From the NCBI GenBank assembly GCA_013397865.1, contig VZTI01001818.1, positions 372,001 to 436,000 on the forward strand: a stretch of DNA of 64,000 bases. The letters are read 5' to 3'. The notes beneath the pieces are model-generated. The model saw only the letters and a program-made list of their open reading frames with translations, was not told where the DNA came from and did no database searches. The position numbers and the translations under genes are program-made. This stretch comes from Struthidea cinerea (lineage: Eukaryota > Chordata > Aves > Passeriformes > Corcoracidae). Shown piece by piece: positions 36,435 through 49,654 of this stretch (position 1 is its first letter; every line of letters starts with the position of its first letter).

Positions 36435-39014
36435 CAGTAAAATTTATATGGTGAAAAGCACAAACAGAATCCTGAGTTGTTATAAACAAAGAGTTGAATG
36501 AATCTGAGTTTGTTTTCTTTGATAAAATAAAAGAGAACAAAAACTAACTCAGGGAAAAAAAAAAAAACAAAACAAAAAACAACCCTCCCCAAAACATCAA
36601 AACCCCAAACCAAAACAACAACAACAACAAAACCAAAACCACTCTTCTAAAACCAGACCACCACCACAAAACTCAGTGTATCTCTTTTTATATGTAGATT
36701 TCATCTCAAAAAGCATGGTATTGATGAATAATGTAGTTCTTTTTTCCAGTACTATTATGTATTGAGGTGACGTTACTAGCACATTGACAAGTGGACTTAA
36801 TGGGGGACTATTACAAGAAGCTAAGTATTTTTACTCTAAAACCTTCAAATTTGGTTTCAATTGTAAGAAATCCCTAAGGTAACCTACCAGGAGACTTTCA
36901 AGAGCAGTTAAGAATGTTTTAAGGCTGATTGAGTTGAAGAGTAAACTTTTCAGTACTCCTAATGAAAGCACAGATAAGCCAACACAGACTCTGTAAAATC
37001 CCAACCTGAATTAATAGCATAGGCTTCTTTTGAGACAATCTTAAACTGAAAAAGAAAAGAAATTCACTGTGAAGAACCCGAAGTGGAGACTATATTTTTC
37101 TTATTTTCCATTTGTGAAGCCAATGGTTTTCTTCTGCCACTTGCCAATCTCACAATCTTAACTTCTTTCTCACTTTACCACCCTCAGCTCTCTCATAATT
37201 TTCACCGAAACTGCACTTGACAATTTTCTCTCCCTCTGAGAAGTCTGACAAGATCTTATTTTATCTGTTATAAAAGTGGGGGTGCAGTTTATCACATATC
37301 TGTCTGAAGGCTAAACATAAATAGAAGAGAAGATAACTTGATGAAGGTCTATTTAGTATCTGCTCTAGTACTGTGAATTTGTTTTTTATTCCTATATAAA
37401 ACCCACAAGGTTAATTTGGTTATTTATGGATTGATGTAATTGCCTAACAAAATACATAAAATATATTCTAATTGCTTGCTTTCTAAATAATACCAACAAA
37501 GTGAAACACCGTTTTAAACTTCTTGGCTATGTTGACACATAAGCCCTTTCTGTTACAGTTCTGTTACTTGGGACAGCCTTTGTGTGTCGCAGTGTTTATC
37601 CATTCCATACATACTGGACTAATTATTTTTCTTCTTTTCACTCTAGTTTTGTTTCCTATGAAAGTATTTGCGCACTAGACAGAGGTAGCCATTTGGTGGT
37701 CACTTGTAATTGATTTATGTAGGAAATAAATTAATCACTCAGTTGATATATGCAAAAATATGTATGTTACATAATGACAAAACTTAAAATAGATTTGTTT
37801 CTTTGTTTGTGGGCTGTATTATAGCTCTGAAAAGCAAGATTATTATTCACTCTGGTTTTGTCACTCTAATTTTGTCACCATTATTTTGCTTACTTGAAAG
37901 TTTTAACTTCCAGCACTCAACCCTGTTGTTCGCTGTTCGCATTGTACCTATGTGCCACTCTTGGCACCCATGAAGTAGATCGCTGACGGCAAGTCTTCTT
38001 GCAACAGAGGTGTTGGGGAAACAGAGATGTTCAGTCTTGAAACAGACTTGTGGGGGAAAAGACAGGAGAAAAAATAAAATTTAACATTAAGGTAGAGAGT
38101 TATGACTCCTCTTGCCCTATTCACTAATATCTTTACCATACAAAAAATATTAAGGGCACTATCCAGATATATTACAATCTGCAAAGAATAGTCTTGTGAC
38201 AGTATTGGCTGGGTACAGATAAATAACTAACATTGCTCAACCCCTGAAAAAAAAGGCACTTCGATCTTTTGTTTACCTAACTAAATTGGTTTTAAAGTTC
38301 CAGACATCTAGGTCTGCTATAAAAAGGAAAAAAAAAGAGGATGAATTTGTAGAAGAGAATATGAGGAGCAACCAGCACAGAAATGCCTTTTCCTGAATAT
38401 TGTGTTGTAAGACATTACTATATTCATATAGTTTCAGAGGGACTAGTTTCCTTTCACATTATGTGTTTAGGCATCACGAAAAAGCAGACCCTTAATTTTT
38501 TGTAAAACCTATTTCTGACCTCTGGAAGTTTTACTGGGCTTGTTGGAATGCAATCAAGAAAAGGAAAAAATTAATGCAATCCCATGCCAGTTCCATTGTG
38601 CAAGAAATGTTGTTTATCACAGGCTTCCTGGCTGAAAAAGCCATAAATTAGAAATACGTACCAGTGGAACATAAGCTACCCCTTGCCACTGTAGATTTTT
38701 GGTCAAGCCTCAGCAGAGTAATAGCTGTCCACAATGTACATGAACCTATTTCCAGGTCATTGGAACCAGAATTCTATGCTTGAGAAATACCCTCAATGGT
38801 AACTGCATGAGCACATCAAAAGAGAGGTGACTGGCAAAGTTGCCCTGGCGTAGCTTTTACTCATCAAAGCTTAAATGCTCCTTTGCCTGCAGTCAGGCGC
38901 TGCCCTGACTTCTCTGCCTGCCGCTTGTCTCCAGTGTAGCCATGATACTTGCATGGCAGACACTAAAGTAAAAATGAGATGCTTTTGCTGACAAACTAAC
39001 AAACAAACAACACA
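36435..39014. other. AT-rich non-coding DNA with an A-rich simple stretch
   Basis: An A-rich/(CAA)n low-complexity stretch lies at 36554-36660. The rest is AT-rich DNA with no recognised feature. Confidence 0.6.
36554..36660. repeat. A-rich / (CAA)n low-complexity repeat
   Basis: A poly(A) run is followed by AAAAC-, AACCAAAAC- and CAACAACAACAACAA-type repeats. It is low-complexity sequence and generates a spurious phenylalanine-rich frame on the minus strand. Confidence 0.85.
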
Positions 39015-39059
39015 GTTTCTGTGTGGTCCTTAGTCACCAGCTGGGGTTAAACCATGACA
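39015..39059 (+). mobile_element. ERVL LTR 3' tip remnant
   Basis: GTTTCTGTGTGGTCCTTAGT and CACCAGCTGGGGTTAAACCA, ending ATGACA, closely match the last 45 bases of the avian ERVL LTR (consensus 'gctgtgtggtgcttagttgccagctggggttaaaccatgaca'). Nothing to the left resembles the rest of the LTR, so this is a short relic. Confidence 0.6.
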
Positions 39060-41133
39060 TCCTGTCTACTGAATATTGCCGCCTTATGCTTCTAAGCACA
39101 ATTTGCATTATCTTGTGGATATAAATACATTCAGTTATAAGACCTTTCACTTTTTTTTTACTGAAGTTCTTTAATTAGCTAATCTAATTATGAGACTCAG
39201 ACTCTTTTGCTAAGTAGAACTCCTGTCGAACATGATGTGCCATAATTTGCCAGAATCAAAGAGGAACTTGAATTTGACTTTTCAACTTTTCAAATATCAG
39301 TCTCATAATATCATTACGGGTTTCTTCAAAATACATCACAGGTACTCTTGATTTAATATGTTTAAAATCATAACACTTTGCAATATTTCTAATTTCCTAC
39401 CAGCAAAATCATGTCTATAATCTGTTAAAATTCAAGTCCATGTGTCCTATCTGCTAAATATTGTTTCTTTGCTTGCAATTCTGTACCTCAAATTTATGTT
39501 TTCTATTACCTGAATTTAGAAATAATGAGGATAAAACTGCAGTATGTACTTTCTTTCTGGAAGTTGTATTTCATTAAAATATTTCATACCAATTATTGCG
39601 TATATGCCCACAATTTCTGCATGCATTGTTCCGAGATCATTTGCTAGAACAATTCTTCATTTCATCATGTTTTATTCTTTTCCTCCCTCCTCTATTTTCA
39701 GTTGGGGAAAAAAGTTGCAGTACTGGCTTACCTTTTCTGGTTTTAGTCCTAATAACTGTCACACACAAATGGGTTTTTTCTTGTGTAATGCATTAGAAGA
39801 TGCCATCTGCAATGTGAAGTTCACCTAGTTCTGAAGACTAAATCTGTAGTGTGCAAACTAACAAATGCCCTTCTTGCTTTTGCAAATACTTCTTATGCTT
39901 TCTATATTAGCAGAACACTTCTGTCAGAGACTGAACACACTTTTCAATCATTTCTGCATGCCCAGAGTTAGATTTCAGTGCTTTTACCTCCCACCATGGA
40001 AGACTCTAGGCAGGTTATCTGCTACCACTCAAATTTGTCAGAATTATATTCAAGTTTGTAAATCACACATCTAGAGCAGTCTCCTCAGTCCCTCTGCTAA
40101 CTTCTTTTCTATCACTGACACTTTCACCTGAGGGTATCCTTTCATGGTGATCCCTGACAATACTGGTCACATACATGGAAACAAAACATTTGGCAAGTAT
40201 GCATTAGAGTTGAGACAATTTGGTCATTGTGAATACTGATGGTAAGTTTAGATTGAGGTTTAGAGAGACAGAGTGTATAGTAGAGGTCCCCAGTATTTAC
40301 ACAGCACCCTCAAGAACTTATTTATAAGCATCAGTTAGAAAAATCCATTATCTGATGGCTAAAATGTGGATGTCAGTCTTTATCTGAAAGATTTCTAGAT
40401 ATGCTATTTCTTATCTTGTACTAGACTATATCCTCAGGTGGAAGATAATGAGAAATGTGAGCCAGGGTTTACGATTAAATTTACTGAGCCCTCATAACTG
40501 AGTTCTTATCATAACAAAAAATAAAGTAATAAATACTAACAGCCAGAAAGAAAACAAAGATCTGAATCTAAGGGGGCAGTTATAAACACTCCTTGTATTC
40601 ACCATCACTTTTATATTGGAAGAGTGATCTTTAGAAATCTCTAGTGCTCCATGTATTGATTTTAGTCTCATGGAGACCAGAACACTCGTGGGAAAATGTA
40701 ATTTGAGTGTTAGCCATGGCATGCAGGCAGACATGGGAGATTGAAAGTACTCCTTATTATTTTAGCTGAGACTTAGTGTTTGTTTCAGACAGCTAACAAC
40801 TCATGCAAATAAGCAGTTCTGAAGTAAAACGAATATATTCCAGAAAGCATAACACTTCCATGTGACCATCTAAAATATCCAGTTACCTGAGTCAGACAGA
40901 TGCAAAGTCTGCCTTCTTATAAAACATAATGAACTCCACACTCATACTGGATGATATTCATACTGAGCCAGGCTTACAGGAGGCAAAGTGTTAGTTAGCA
41001 TCAGTTCTACTCACAGATTTAACACTGTGGCATAATCATGTGGATATGAAACATCAAATTATGCAGGCATTTTTGACAGGGATCTTAAACATCTGTGGGA
41101 TCCAGTAATAATATCTGTAATTCTATTATTCTG
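39060..41133. other. AT-rich non-coding DNA, nothing recognised
   Basis: No gene, RNA or transposon was recognised. Confidence 0.6.
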
Positions 41134-41179
<46 letters not shown>

Positions 41180-41198
41180 ATCTATCTATCTATCTATC
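41134..41198. repeat. (TCTA)n tetranucleotide microsatellite
   Basis: About 11 tandem TCTA units, a one-unit interruption (ATCATCTA at about 41178), then about four more. The length and purity make it a likely polymorphic short tandem repeat. Confidence 0.96.
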
Positions 41199-41394
41199 CT
41201 TTTTTTGCATTTTGCAAAATTGCCTTTTATAGCAATTGGAAAATTCTCAAAGGAAACAGACAATTATTCCAAATCAGAGACATTTTCATTGGTTTAACAT
41301 TTGCTTTCTTATCGATGCTTTTCATATCCAGTTCAGCAAACTGAACTGCTTCTTTAGAAGGGGCTGATAGTCCAGTCCTACAATTCAAGACCCC

Positions 41395-42158
41395 AGCAGC
41401 TTGGAGAAATGGACTGGTAGGAAAATCATGGAGCTCAACAGAAGGAATTATGAAGTTCTGCACCTGAAGAGTAATTATCCCACTAACTGTCACCAGCTGA
41501 GCAAGCCTGGCTGGAAAGCAGCTCTGCAGGAGCCAGGAACTTGGGTGGACAACAGGTTGACCACAAGTCAGCAATATGCCCCTGAGGCAAAGATTAGCTC
41601 CTGCCTGTTAGGCTACAATATGTTGCCAGCAGGTTGAGGGAGATGATCCTTTGCCTCAGCTCAGTCCTGGTGAGAAACCTCTGCGGCAGTATGTCCACTT
41701 TGGGGTCTGAGTTCAAGAGAGACATGGACACGTTGGAGCGAGTCCAGTGAAAGCCCATGAAGGTCTCTGAGGGACTGGAACATCTGTCATATGGGGAGAG
41801 GCTGAGAAGGAGCTGAAGGAGATAAGACTCTTGGGCAATTTTAACCATGTGTATGAAAGCTTGATGGGAGACTAAAAATTCAAGAACCAGAGTTGTTTCA
41901 GTAGTGCTCAGTGAAAGAAAAATAGGTATTAGACACAAAATGAAATACAAAAAATCCACAATTTTAGTGTGAGTGTGATCAAACACTGGAATAAATTGCC
42001 CAAGGAAGTTATGGAGTCTTTATTTTTGGAAATGTTCAAGACGAGATCAACACAATACTGAACGAGTTGCTCTAGCTGACCCTGTTTTGAGGAAGGATGT
42101 TGGATTACATGATCTCCAGAGTTCCTTCCCACCCTCAAACACCCTGTGATTCTTTATG
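41395..42158 (+). mobile_element. CR1 LINE 3' part, plus strand
   Basis: Sense CR1 order: CAGCTTGGAGAAATGGACTG, CATGGAGCTCAACAGAAGGA, GAAGTTCTGCACCTGAAGAG, GGTGGACAACAGGTTGACCA, GTCAGCAATATGCCCCTGAG and GCAGGTTGAGGGAGATGATC. GTTGGAGCGAGTCCAGTGAA, GGAATAAATTGCCCAAGGA, GGATTACATGATCTCCAGAG and TTCCTTCCCACCCTCAAACA follow, ending in CTGTGATTCT. At 760 bases it covers the ORF2 end and the whole 3' UTR. A 130-codon antisense frame (41594-41986) lies on it and is not a gene. Divergence is moderate, with several indels. Confidence 0.94.
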
Positions 42159-45119
42159 TTTTTTAAGTTTGTCACCTCACTGAATTTTCACTGAAGTTTT
42201 AATGCATTATTCCAGTGAATTTGCTCTTCCTATGCTTATTTTTCTGATAGTTTCTGTCCTGTGAATGGTTCACTGAATGAGTTTATTCTGCTCCCAGAAC
42301 AGATGAGCATAAATCTTAAAACGAGATTTGCAGTATAAGTCTGTGAGTGGTAGTTATGGATGATGAGCTACTAATCCACTTTTACTTTTTAATTTTCTTA
42401 ATTCGCTTCTTAGAAACACTCCTCTGAAAGCATTATATTGTTAGTAACAGAGGAAACGAACCCCACTGACATTAGTTTCCCAAATTAAATGAATATTCAT
42501 ACTTTTTTTTACAACATTCTCAGAATTCTAATGACACCCAAATTTTGTACTGTTTTCATAAGTGGAAGGTCTTGGTTGTGTTTTAAATCTGTTTCCACCA
42601 ATAGGGGAAAGAATGAGTCAATTCTTTAGTACTTCATCAAGCTGTGGTATGTAAAAATGAGTCTTAGTGAAAAAGAAGGTACATATCTGTATGTGTACAT
42701 TCAAACCAATAAAAGGAAAAAAAAACCCCAAAATGGATAATTCACCTTAAACATCTTTTATGTCTTACTGTCTTTCAAGAGACACTGTGAAGAGTATTAT
42801 CAAGTTATACTGCCTCTTGTTAGGAAACATTCATGTTTCCAGGGAAGACATGGACTTTCCAGGAAGGACATTGGGAATTATTGCAAGGATGGGATAAGTT
42901 GGTTTCCTCTTTTTTTAATTTTTTTTTTAACTCCCTCCACAGGAAGGGAGTAAAGATAAAGTAAAGAGTAAAGATAAATAAAATGTTACTTTGAATCCGC
43001 TGAAAATGTTACTTTGAATCCATTGAAGAGACTTTGTGGCATTATCTCTTTTAACCTTCCCGGCCTCCTGTACTACGATTTGTGTTGAAGCTGCTGAAAG
43101 GAACATTTCTTAAAATTGCTTTAATAACCACTATTTAAAGTGATACAAATATTTTGCAAATACAGATCTGTCATAGCTGTATTCAAATTTAAAGATAAAA
43201 GGTTATTGTATTAATACAGTCTAAGACTTTGTAGAAAAATAAATCCAGTGAACTCATTCAAGACACTATGCTGCATAACATCTGCATTAAATGCATGACT
43301 TAAATATGTGACACGAATGGCATTATAAGAATAAGATGAATATGTAAGCAGAAGCAGCCATGGTTGTTTAAAGTTTCACACAGTCTGAATTGCAAGGTCA
43401 TTTCCATAGTGATGAAATCAAAGTTAGAAAAACCATGAAGACTTTTTTTTTTCAGTTTGTGTCTATATTTTATTAATATGCACTCAGATTTTTTTTATCT
43501 TTCCCTTGCTAAAAGCAACACTGTATTTCTTTTCACAAAAGGGGAAAGGATATGATACTTATCTAAAATGTCAAAGTGATTTATATAGTAAATTGCGAGT
43601 TATACAATAAGTTTTGTAAGTTACAAGTGCCATTCCTAAACATGCAGGTTTCATATAATGTTTACATTTCCTAAAAGACAGGTGAATCCCTTGAGAAAAG
43701 TGATTTGCATATTTGAAGAAATATTTCATTACACACTATCTAAAGAGCAGAATATATTTAATATGTTGGTAATCTTGAATCAAAGAGATTAAGTTTAGTT
43801 TCTAGTATTAAATCTCCATATGTTTACCTAGAAATAATTTATGCCTATGATCGAGAAAGTTTGAGTTCTGTTTTCAAGGTTGACAGAGGGATGCGATCTC
43901 TTTCCATTACTCATCTAAAACTGTACAGGCATTCTGTATATATACATTAAGACTTAGAAGAGACTAACTAAACTGGAAACCACAGTTACACATATTTAAC
44001 AAATGTCAATATGGAGTAGTGACTTACAAAATTATGAAAAATAAATCAACGCTAAACCAGGAAATCGGCCTCCAGGATGAGTTCAAAGCCCCATTTCAAA
44101 CATATCTCAGAAGCAATTTACAAATCTGATCTCTTTTGTGACCAAATGTCTCACATTTATTCTTATTTTAAGCTACCTAAAATTTATTACATTTGTTATA
44201 TGAAAGGATTAGGTAGTGAGATCATTGTTTGCTTTACTTTCCATCTGAACAAAAAAAAATATACAAATTCAGTTGTAACTTCTCCATAAAACTGTATGAA
44301 GGATCATAGCTCAAGCATTTTGCTCTCTACATACATAGAGAAATATGCCTTCAGTTAAATTAACTAAAATTTCAGAAGCACACAGATGTTCAAAGGTATA
44401 ATCTTCAACTCATTTAATAAATTCTACTCTTTTTCTTGCTAACTATACCTATGGGCTTGTATGAACATAGAGACTCTAATGGATGAAGAAGATTTATTTT
44501 TGTAATTTTAAAATTTTAACATGATTACAGCAGAAATGAACACAAATAACACTGGTACTATAGGTCATACATAAAGAAAAATGAGTCTGCTGATTATATA
44601 TGTTAGAACAGAATCACATTTTCCTGCTTATAAGACAGTACATTGTTTAAATTAGCATTACTTTATTGTAATACTCACTTCTTAATGCATGTTTGAAAAA
44701 TATTTCAGTTTTAATATTACAGATTGTTTCCTACATAGGTCTACCTGTAATCTCTGAAATACCCCTTCTCACCTTGTTTCAGTTTTACCTGATCTACAGG
44801 GCCTACAGTCCCCCAGATTTCTTCCTGGGACCCAGCTGATCTCCATGCATCTTCTCAGGGTCCAAATGCACCATGTTATACTGCAGGTTTTAGAATAATT
44901 TCCTCTGAACTACTGTTTAAGTAAATTGAATTTATGTTTATTAGTCTTCAGTTAAGACAATTTGGGAAGAGCGTATTCTTCCAGATCTAAAACATAATTA
45001 AATATATACCTCCATAACTTGTTATTTCTTTTCATCAGTTAATTTTTTTGAACTACCACCTAGAATTCAAGGTATGATTGGAAATACTGTTTTTTGTCAA
45101 AACATCACATTCTGCTGAC
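42159..45119. other. AT-rich non-coding DNA with small tandem duplications
   Basis: The only structure noted is a pair of short duplications at 42948-43025. No gene or transposon was recognised elsewhere in the 3 kb. Confidence 0.6.
42948..43025. repeat. Two adjacent short tandem duplications
   Basis: GAGTAAAGATAAA occurs at 42948 and 42966. Next to it, AAAATGTTACTTTGAATCC recurs in tandem at 42980 and 43003 with a 23-bp period. Local replication slippage is the simplest explanation. Confidence 0.85.
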
Positions 45120-45750
45120 TTTCAGAGAATAGTCCTGTATTAGGACTTGGGGTGCTGGTGGATAAGAGCATGAGCCTGCAATGTGTGCTTGAAACCCAGA
45201 AATCCAGCTGTGTCCTGGGCTGCATTCAAAGCAGCGTGGGCAGCAGGGTGAGGGAGGGGATTCTGCTCCTCTGCTCTGCTCTGTGAGACTCCACCTGCAG
45301 GGCTGCATCCAGCTCTGGGGTCCCAGCACAGGAAGGAGCGAGTCCAGAGGAGCCACCAAGTTGAACAGAGCGATGGAGTGCTCTCCTATAAGGAAAAGCT
45401 GGGAGAATTGGGTTTGCTCAGCCTGGGAAAGAGAAGGCTTTGGGGTGACCTAATTGTGGCCTTGCAGTACCTGAAGAGGCCTACACGAAAGATGGAGAGA
45501 GACTTTTTGCAAGAGAATGTAGTGACAGGACAAGGGGGAATGGCTTCAAACAGAAAGAGAGCAGGTTTAGATTAGATATTAGGGAAAAATCTTTACTGTG
45601 AGGGTGGTGAGGCACTGGAACACACTGCCCCGAGAAGGTGTGGATGCCCCATCCCTGAAAGTGTTCCAAGTTGGATGGAGCTCTGAGCAATTGAAACTAG
45701 ATGATCTTTACGTTCCCTTCCAACCCAAACAATTATGTGATTCCATGATT
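45120..45750 (+). mobile_element. CR1 LINE 3' part, plus strand
   Basis: Sense CR1 blocks: GACTTGGGGTGCTGGTGGAT, CAATGTGTGCTTGAAACCC, GTGTCCTGGGCTGCATTCAA, GGGTCCCAGCACAGGAAGG, GAGCGAGTCCAGAGGAGCC, CAGCCTGGGAAAGAGAAGGC, GCAGTACCTGAAGAGGCC, GAGGGTGGTGAGGCACTGGA, GATGCCCCATCCCTGAAAGT and AACTAGATGATCTTTACGTT. The terminal ATTCTATG repeats are degraded. It is about 630 bases with no intact coding frame. The good match to the common CR1 tail suggests moderate age. Confidence 0.95.
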
Positions 45751-47757
45751 TTCTTACTTAATGCAAATTTTTTATGTTTCTTTTTTCAGGTGAAATCCTT
45801 TTCAAATACTTCTTATGGTGTCTGAAGAAGTATTTTTGAAGAAGAAAATAACCAAAACAACCTTGCTTGCTTAACTTTAGCAGCTGTCTTGAAAGGGTTA
45901 TCTCTACTCCCTGTCCCCCATTTTAATGCATTTACTTCTTTCTTGAGCTCTAATGACCTAGAAATCTGGGGAGTTAGCAGAAGAACATAGTGGGTAAAAT
46001 ACTCATTTAATCTGTGCAGACAAGGGTAAGTGTTGTGCACAGGCTGCAGAAGCTGAGTCAAATCAGAGTTCAAGTCTGAATAGAGAGAATATTCCGGTGT
46101 GAAAAACCTGAGATGTAAAGCTAAATTTCATTTCCCCCGGACTTGTCATTCTTTATCAAAGCTTACAAGTTAGAGTGTCCCTTGATACAAAGAGACATTC
46201 TGAGAAGTTCTTAATGTGAAACAGCTGCTTTTGAATCTTTTACACATTCTTCATAGTGAAAGTAGTATTTTGAATACCTAGCTACTAAATGTCAAGTCTT
46301 TCTGAGAAAATAGAAAGATGATAATTCTTCCCAAAAGTCATTTCGGTTCTCCCTTTGGATAGATGGGTATGAAAAGTTGCTCCTGGAAACTAGATTATCT
46401 AATTTGTCTAGAAACAGGTAAAAATGGCAAAAGAAGTAGCATCCAATCTGATAAGAAAAACCTGGGTTGAAAAGAATTCCAAGCTACCGAAACAACCTGT
46501 GGACACAGGAAACAAATAAGGTTTTAAAGCATCTTCATCTCCTGGATTCATAACCCAGGGCACTGCAGAAGACAAACTCTGATATTGAAAGCAGTATAAG
46601 TTTCTCATCCATGTATTTTATACTAATTTCTAGTTCTAATTCAGAAGTACTATATATCCTCTGAAGTCTTCTCAGTGCAGGGCAAATTAGACAGTGCTCT
46701 CTATACCAGTATGTGAAAATTGTTCCTCTAAACAAGTGGCACCATCTTCTGCTAATTTTTCTTAATCCAGTTTGCTTCCCTTCTGTTTTAATGAGCAATT
46801 CCTTCCTGAAAAAAAAAAGATGACTCATAGTGTTTTATGGTTCAGAGTATTTTAACATATTTGGTCAAAAGTTAGAATTTTAATGTTGCTTTAGAAGGAA
46901 AGTTAAATGAGACTCAAATTGACTCTGCTCTTTGATATCTCTGGCATCAGGAATTTATGGAGCTGGGAGTTGTCAAAAATATCCAGTTAGTTTTGAATGG
47001 GTGTGTAGGTCTGAGGTAATTAATCCATGAAAGTTTGTGCAGGAGGTATTTCTAGATGGAGCAGAAATGCACTCAAAATACATGAGTTGATCATTCAGAG
47101 AGAAGGTCAGAGGTGACTGGCATATGTCCTATCTAGTTAAATTTATAGATCTCTTTCATTTTTGCTGCTCTGGATATAAATTATATTCCTGTAACTTGAC
47201 ATTGAAAGGAAGCATGCAAGGGAATGGCGTTTGTATTTCCCTTCTATAAAGAAAATAAAATCAAATTTTAACAAAACTAAACAGAATGTTGTAAAATGCA
47301 GGTTCAGATAACCTGCATAATTGGTATAACCTAATTCTTATGAGTTGTACTTAGAAAGTTGGCAGGTATTGTCAGTGTTAGCTGTTCATACTAAGTCTTG
47401 CTTTAGCTATCATTTTTTTGTAAGTATTACTGGTTTTAACAAATCTAATCATGGAGTTAGAGGTCTCAGATCTCATTTTCCATGAAGTTCTTCAGTGTAT
47501 GAAAAGCAAGGGAATAGTTGAGCTCAAATTTCTCCAGGAGTGATTTCTATGTCTTTTTCAGAATTGTACTTGACATAAAAGTAAAAAAAACATTTTGCTT
47601 TTAAATAGTATCATGTGTATAATGTTCATTAAGACACTTTCCTCCCAATAAACCTGCAATTACTTCTAAGTAGTACATGGGAAATAAAGAGAAGTGGAGT
47701 TTTCCAAAGGAATTTTGAAACACCTGTGACTATTGAATTAAGTATAGTAAAGAACTA
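45751..47757. other. AT-rich non-coding DNA, nothing recognised
   Basis: No supported feature. Short open frames show no domain. Confidence 0.6.
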
Positions 47758-48002
47758 GTTGAAAGAGGGTCGGTTTAGATTAGATGTTAGGAAGAAATTC
47801 TTTATTGTGAGAGTGGTGTGGCACTGGAACAGTTTGCCCAGAGCAGTTAGGGATGCTCCATCCCTGGAAGTGTTCATGGTCAGGTTGGATGGGGCTCTGA
47901 GCAACCTGGTCTAGTGGGGATGTCTCTGCCCCTGGCAGTGGGGTTGGAACTAGGTGATCTTTCATGTTCCTTCTGATCCAAACCATTGACTGATTCTGTG
48001 AT
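47758..48002 (+). mobile_element. CR1 LINE 3' end, plus strand
   Basis: AAAGAGGGTCGGTTTAGATT, AGATGTTAGGAAGAAATTCT, GGCACTGGAACAGTTTGCCC, GATGCTCCATCCCTGGAAGT, GAGCAACCTGGTCTAGTGGG and GGTTGGAACTAGGTGATCTT, then TGACTGATTCTGTGA at the end. This is a 245-base CR1 tail with good preservation. Confidence 0.95.
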
Positions 48003-48456
48003 ATTCACTATTATCTGATTTACATTCTGATGTATGCACTAGGCTGCTAATTGCTGTCTTTAAACAATATGCATCATAACTTAGTTCAAGATCTTTAACA
48101 GGTTTTTGGTTTTCAGTTATCCACTTTTTCCAAGATACAGGAAGCATCCTCTACTAGAAACCACGTAATTTCGCAGCATCTTGAAAAACATGTATTTTTT
48201 TCCACATTACTTTTGAAATCTCTCAGACATGTCACCTCTAGTACTATTATGCCTTTAGTTAATTCAAAATTTAAATATTTTGCTCCTGAAAAGTGTTAGG
48301 ACAGTGAGCAGAGATGAAGAAATTGTACTGAGCTCTATTTTACTATGAAGCATGGGAGCAGGCCTCAAAAAATAGACCAAAAGCCTGTATTATCCTAACC
48401 TAGATAAATACCATAACTCCTATGTCTACCTACGGATTCAGGCATTCCACGTCTTC
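48003..48456. other. Non-coding DNA, nothing recognised
   Basis: No supported feature. Confidence 0.6.
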
Positions 48457-48623
48457 ACTCTTCCACACAAGAAACAAATATACTTCCACAACTTTTTCAT
48501 AAAAAGCTATATATACTTTATATGAAAGCATAAGCTGTTGACTGTTTATTCAGGTACATTTTTGATAATAAAGAAATGCAGATTTAAATCCCACAGAAAG
48601 AAAATGAAGCTATCTTTAAGAAC
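48457..48623. repeat. Unclassified dispersed repeat, copy B
   Basis: The segment matches 27381-27513 in the same orientation: CTTCCACA, AAGAAACA, TACTTCCACAACTTTTT, AAGCTGTT, GTACATTTTTGATAAT, AAAGAAATGCAG, CACAGAAAG and TATCTTTAAGAAC. It is about 30 bases longer in the middle (an AT-rich stretch at 48500-48530). The flanks differ completely from copy A, so the match is a dispersed repeat and not a segmental duplication. The family is unknown. Confidence 0.65.
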
Positions 48624-49654
48624 AGAGCACATAATTCGTTATATCTTTTGCCTTTAGCTCCTTTTGCCTCACTTCTACCTTCTTCAAATGTAGTGAGAAT
48701 GATTATAATAAATACAATGAGTTAACTCGGGTGCTGTCATGAGGGGGCCTTATATACAGCATACTGAAATGGATAGGTTAAGATTAAACCCTCCTCTATT
48801 TCCTAATGATATAATTAGAAAGCTTTTAAATTTAAATAAAAGAGCACTCAAAGTGCCTATCTCTGGCTTTGTGTGTGACCTAAAAGGCACTTAACTGTGG
48901 AGATCATTAAGAATGCATTGAATAAAAATGCAAATAATAAGAAACCAACCAGTGCTGTAAATATGAGTGTATATTCCTGTGCCACTTCATTTGAAGAATT
49001 TTGTGTTTCTCTAGTAGTCAGAAACTGTTGTTTCTGTTATGCTGATAGCTTCTAGATCCTCAACAAGTGAAAACATCTGTTCTCTCAATCTACATGATAA
49101 TACAGTGTAATAATTATGGCCTACAAGTAACTGTACTTTCATTGTGGCAGCAGAGATTGGGGCAGATCCAAGCAATTTAATCGCCTGTACTTAAAAAGAA
49201 AAGAAATATATATATATTAAAAAACACTCAGAATATCAACAGCTGTGCTTTTGTTACCTATAAGGCTGAAAAAAAGTTACATGGTAGAAGTTGCACTGCC
49301 TGGGCTTTCAATAATGCTGTTTTGAAGTCAAAGACAACTGCTGCAAATATAGTGCATCTCTCTCCCTTATTCTTGCTGAGCTATAATATAACACTGCATA
49401 AAATCTCTGTGTCACAGTGGATCATACAGAACTATGATTTCCAGCTTTCAAGCTTTTTCTTTCTTGTGAGATAGCTATAAAACACATTTGATCTGAAAAA
49501 GAAGGTGGCTGCAGGAAGGACATCTTTTCTATAACTGAGCAAAAATACAGGGAGCAAAATCTACTGGCAGACTATGTGTATCATACTGGGGATTTCCAAG
49601 TTCAAAGTCAGTGCCCCATTACTGGCCTGATTTTGCAGATATTTTGTGAGTAAC
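48624..49654. other. AT-rich non-coding DNA, nothing recognised
   Basis: A short TA run lies at about 49206-49219. Nothing else is supported. Confidence 0.6.

Noticed and set aside
36220..36613. Two overlapping minus-strand frames of 106 and 112 codons
   Set aside because: They cross the LTR right end into an A-rich repeat. The hydrophobic, phenylalanine-rich N-terminus of one is translated low-complexity sequence.
41134..41198. Regularly repeated units that might suggest a CRISPR array
   Set aside because: The units are 4 bases with no spacers, so this is a microsatellite. No CRISPR-like repeat-spacer pattern exists anywhere in the window.
41594..41986. 130-codon minus-strand open frame
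   Set aside because: It lies antisense on a plus-strand CR1 3' region, and the CR1 blocks explain the sequence.
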